Assembly (NCBI RefSeq): GCF_012927305.1
Contig: NZ_JABBGH010000002.1
Location: forward strand, 1 to 64,000
Source of the DNA: Hymenobacter polaris
GTDB taxonomy: Bacteria; Bacteroidota; Bacteroidia; Cytophagales; Hymenobacteraceae
Length of the DNA: 64,000 nt
Direction of reading: 5' to 3'
In this document: positions 61,596-64,000 of the stretch, one piece after another
Numbering within the stretch: position 1 is the stretch's first letter
Layout of the letters: each line of letters begins with the position of its first letter
Position numbers and translations under genes: made by a program
Notes under the pieces: model-generated
The model's database searches: none
Seen by the model: the letters and a program-made list of their open reading frames with translations, nothing else
What the model was told of the DNA's origin: nothing

Positions 61596-62525
61596 CTAAC
61601 CAATCGCCTTCTCATTCTTAGCCACTACAAACATGCGGTCGCCGAAGCGGCCAGTCAGCTTGTTCAGCCAGTAGGTAGGGTACTGGCTGCCGAGCTTGGC
61701 AGCCTGCTCCAGCGGGTTGCCCCCTAGGCGAATGTGCTGGGGCGGCTTCACTGGGTTTTGTAAGTCCACTACCGAGAAGCCGTTCTGGGCCAGCATCTTG
61801 CGGATGGTGGTGGGCGTGAACTCGTAGAGGTGATAGGGCGGAATGTCCATGCGGCGCTGACGCCCTAGGGCGCGGTAGGCGGCAAAACCTAAGCGCATGC
61901 TCGGCAAGTTGGTGACGCTGGGCAGGGCCAGCACCAGCAGCCCGCCGGGGCTGAGGATGCGCCCGAACTTGCGGATGGCAGCGGCCGGCGACAGCAGGTG
62001 CTCCAGCACGTCGCCCAGGTAGGCCAGGTCGAACTGGTTTTCGTGGAAGTCCTCGGTGGTCTCGATGTTGCCCGTCACCACCGGCAGGTGCAGCTCGCGG
62101 CGGGCATAGTCGGCGGCGTGCTCGCTGATTTCGAGGCCGTGGGTTTCCCACCCTAGGGCTTGCAGGCTCTTAAGGGTGTAGCCGGGGCCGCAGCCTACCT
62201 CTAAGTACCGAAACCGGCGGCCGGGGTAGTGCTGTTGCATGTAGGTGGTGAACTTATCTTCCTTGACCTGACTCAAATTCAAGGACTTGCCTTCCTCAAT
62301 AAAGGTCTTGTCCTTCTCGGTGCGGTCGTAGTTGGGGCGCTCCGTGAAGTACTCCTTGCCGTACAGCTTCTCAAGCTGCGCGGGTGTGGGCTGCGGGTCC
62401 AGAAAGGTCAGGCTGCAGCTGTCGCACTGGGTGCCCTGCAGGCGCTGCCCGTCGAAGAGGTAGTAGAAAGGCAGGGCGTGGAAGGCAGTAGCTCCGCACA
62501 AGTCGCAGTGGCGCTGGCTGGTCAT
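61596..62525 (-). CDS. Class I SAM-dependent methyltransferase with N-terminal zinc ribbon
   Basis: The protein has 309 residues. Near the N-terminus Cys7, Cys10, Cys34 and Cys37 (CDLCGA and CDSCSL) suggest a zinc ribbon. The Rossmann fold starts with YLEVGCGPGYTLKSL, followed by HGLEISEHAADYARREL and DLAYLGDVLEHLLSP, the motif-IV region. This layout is common in enzymes that methylate sugar nucleotides or modified surface polysaccharides, but the substrate is unknown. It begins close to family C copy 3 and is divergent from the YpdA-like gene. Confidence 0.88.
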   Translation of the reverse strand: MTSQRHCDLCGATAFHALPFYYLFDGQRLQGTQCDSCSLTFLDPQPTPAQLEKLYGKEYFTERPNYDRTEKDKTFIEEGKSLNLSQVKEDKFTTYMQQHYPGRRFRYLEVGCGPGYTLKSLQALGWETHGLEISEHAADYARRELHLPVVTGNIETTEDFHENQFDLAYLGDVLEHLLSPAAAIRKFGRILSPGGLLVLALPSVTNLPSMRLGFAAYRALGRQRRMDIPPYHLYEFTPTTIRKMLAQNGFSVVDLQNPVKPPQHIRLGGNPLEQAAKLGSQYPTYWLNKLTGRFGDRMFVVAKNEKAIG

Positions 62526-62529
62526 TTAG

Positions 62530-62669
62530 CAGTCAATAGGTATCAGTTATCATTTTTGCGGTGCTCCCGCCAGTCCCGACGCCGCAAAGGTCTGAAAAAG
62601 AACCCAACTCAAGCGCCCCTCGTTGGTTAAGCAGTTACTTGATAACTGATACTCGATAACTGATGACTG
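62530..62669. repeat. Stop-codon-rich palindrome, family C copy 3
   Basis: Arms 62540-62552 and 62640-62652 are a perfect 13-bp inverted repeat (GTATCAGTTATCA). The right side has more GATAACTGAT units and its last unit supplies the start codon of the next gene (ATGACTGAT at 62663). It is a looser relative of 126-214 and 51343-51514. Confidence 0.65.
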
Positions 62670-63649
62670 ATAAGCTAGATGCCGTCGTGATTGGGGCGGG
62701 CCCCGTGGGGCTGGCCTGCGCCATTGAAATACAGCGCCAGGGCCTGTCGGTGGCCGTGGTGGAGAAAGGGGCGTTGGTAAACTCGCTGGTGGGCTACCCC
62801 ACTCAGATGGAGTTTTTTTCGACGCCCGAGCTGCTCGAAATTGGCGGCCACCCCTTCCCGATGGCCAGCTACAAGCCCCACCGCGAAGATGCCCTCGACT
62901 ACTACCAGCGCGTGGCTGCCGCCGAAAAGCTCGACCTGCGCCTCTACCAGCGCGTAACCGGCTTGCGCGGCCAGGCGGGCGACTATGTAGTGGAAACCAG
63001 CCAGGGCGAAATCGCGGCCCGCGCCGTAGTGGTGGCCACCGGCTTCTTCGACGTGCCCAACCGCCTAGGGGTACCGGGCGAGGAGTTACCCCACGTAAAC
63101 CACTACTACAAAGAGCCCTACGCCCACGCCGACCGCGACGTGGTGGTATTGGGCGCCAAGAATTCGTCGGCCAAGGCGGCCCTGGCGCTGGCCCGCGCCG
63201 GCGCCCGCGTCACGCTGGTGGTGCGCGGCCCCGAGGTGTCGGAAAGCGTGAAGTACTGGATTCGGCCCGACTTGCTCAACCGCATTAAGGAGGGCCGCAT
63301 CAAAGCGTATTTCAACACCACCGTGGCGGCTATTACGCCCCACGCGGTGGAAGTGCTCACGCCCGAGGGCCCGCGCAGCATCCCGGCCGACTACGTGTAC
63401 GCCCTCACCGGCTACCGGCCCGACTATTCGCTGCTGACGGAGGCCCTAGGCCTGCCGCTCGACGAAAACGACCCCGCCCGGCCCATCGTCTTCGACCCCG
63501 AAACGCACGAGACTGCCCGCCCCGGCGTGTACGCCGCCGGCACCGTGTGCGGCGGCCTGGCCACCAGCCGCTGGTTTATCGAGAACGGCCGCCACCACGC
63601 CCAGCTGATTGCGGCGGCGCTGGCCGGCGCGCTGGTGCCGGCCAGGTAG
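62663..63649 (+). CDS. ypdA: YpdA-family FAD/NAD(P)-dependent oxidoreductase
   Basis: The protein has 328 residues, the family length. It has the FAD-binding VVIGAGPVGLACAIE (8-22), an unusual stretch VGYPTQMEFFSTPELLEIGG (44-63) typical of YpdA, and an NAD(P)-binding VVVLGAKNSSAKAALALARAG near 163. The late FAD motif is AGTVCGGL near the C-terminus. YpdA proteins reduce bacillithiol disulfide in Firmicutes and are found in Bacteroidota, where the thiol partner is less certain. The start codon is within palindrome family C; the first residues MTDK come from the repeat unit. Confidence 0.88.
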   Translation: MTDKLDAVVIGAGPVGLACAIEIQRQGLSVAVVEKGALVNSLVGYPTQMEFFSTPELLEIGGHPFPMASYKPHREDALDYYQRVAAAEKLDLRLYQRVTGLRGQAGDYVVETSQGEIAARAVVVATGFFDVPNRLGVPGEELPHVNHYYKEPYAHADRDVVVLGAKNSSAKAALALARAGARVTLVVRGPEVSESVKYWIRPDLLNRIKEGRIKAYFNTTVAAITPHAVEVLTPEGPRSIPADYVYALTGYRPDYSLLTEALGLPLDENDPARPIVFDPETHETARPGVYAAGTVCGGLATSRWFIENGRHHAQLIAAALAGALVPAR

Positions 63650-63665
63650 GCGGCCGCGCTAACCC

Positions 63666-64000
63666 CTACCGGCACTCGGCCGCCGCTTGTGCCGCGTAGC
63701 CGTACCCGGCGGCGGCCCCGCGCCGAAAAAACTCGCAGGCACTCACCGAGTCGGCGGTTTGCTGGGCCAGGCGACCCAGCAGGTACAGCGTGCGCCCGTC
63801 GCCTACGTTGCGCCCTAGGGCCTGCTCATACACTGCGCGCGCCTCGGGGTAGCGGCCCAGGCGCACCAGGGCGGCCCCTTCGGCCTGCAAGTAGGGGAGG
63901 GGCACGGGGCGGTTGGCAGCTTGGTACTGCTGGTGGCCGCGCTGCAAATCGGCCAGGGCGGGCGCGGTGCGGTCTAGCTCCAGCAGGCGGTTTTCGCCGC
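63666..64000 (-). CDS. TPR-repeat protein, C-terminal part (cut by window edge)
   Basis: The frame is open from the window end at 64000 to the stop at 63666 and gives about 110 residues; the N-terminus is outside. TPR-like helices are visible (YLQAEGAALVRLGRYPEARAVYEQALG and the following DGRTLYLLGRLAQQ), and the protein ends YAAQAAAECR. Such proteins are scaffolds for complexes; function unknown. It is convergent with the YpdA-like gene, only 16 bases apart. Confidence 0.7.
   Translation of the reverse strand, partial: GENRLLELDRTAPALADLQRGHQQYQAANRPVPLPYLQAEGAALVRLGRYPEARAVYEQALGRNVGDGRTLYLLGRLAQQTADSVSACEFFRRGAAAGYGYAAQAAAECR

Overview
The window looks like a chromosome segment of a high-GC Bacteroidota, most likely Hymenobacter or a close relative. 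The evidence is the Por/type IX secretion (T9SS) C-terminal domains on large secreted propeller proteins, promoters of the TAnnTTTG type (ispF, tetR), a GxxExxY gene, a SUI1/eIF1-like protein, GH97 and YpdA-like enzymes, and lipoprotein-based RND pumps. No search could be run, so genus is inference.

Layout. 1-1.0 kb: tail of an IS5-type transposase, a long palindrome, and a small membrane-anchored basic protein. 1.0-9.3 kb: DUF421 membrane protein, SDR oxidoreductase, and a complete RND efflux operon (adaptor, pump, outer-membrane factor; minus strand). 9.5-11.7 kb: NlpC/P60 hydrolase, DUF1232 protein, a 54-bp-arm inverted repeat, and a carrier protein whose pantetheine serine position is Thr. 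11.7-18.8 kb: a second RND operon headed by a TetR regulator. 19-33.8 kb: mostly core metabolism and quality control (ispF, M28 peptidase, a GxxExxY gene inside inverted repeats, lutB, a channel-like protein, L-serine dehydratase alpha, M48 peptidase, msrB, NAD(P)HX repair enzyme, ECF sigma, clpP, LVIVD lipoprotein).

33.86-50.0 kb is a probable genomic island. It lies on the 3' side of tRNA-Glu and a 17-bp direct repeat marks both ends. It carries a decayed IS3-family element, three tandem T9SS cargo genes each built from seven-fold propeller repeats (one of 2,043 codons has three propellers and a perfect 595-bp internal duplication), an Imm35-like immunity gene, and a cassette-like stretch of AT-rich genes separated by homologous terminator/hairpin spacers and ending in a serine recombinase next to the tRNA. 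The palindrome CCTAGG, frequent elsewhere, is absent from 35.2 to 46.75 kb.

50-64 kb returns to core genes: gapA, a lipid kinase, DUF3050, SUI1, polA, two unknown proteins, GH97, a GreA/B-like protein, DoxX, a methyltransferase, a YpdA-type flavoprotein and a truncated TPR gene.

Across the core run several families of dispersed palindromes: two related hairpin families with shared inner cores (six copies), a stop-codon-rich family (three copies), and the iterated CCCTAGGG word. These, the GxxExxY mini-element and the cassette/recombinase region are the most interesting unexplained structures.
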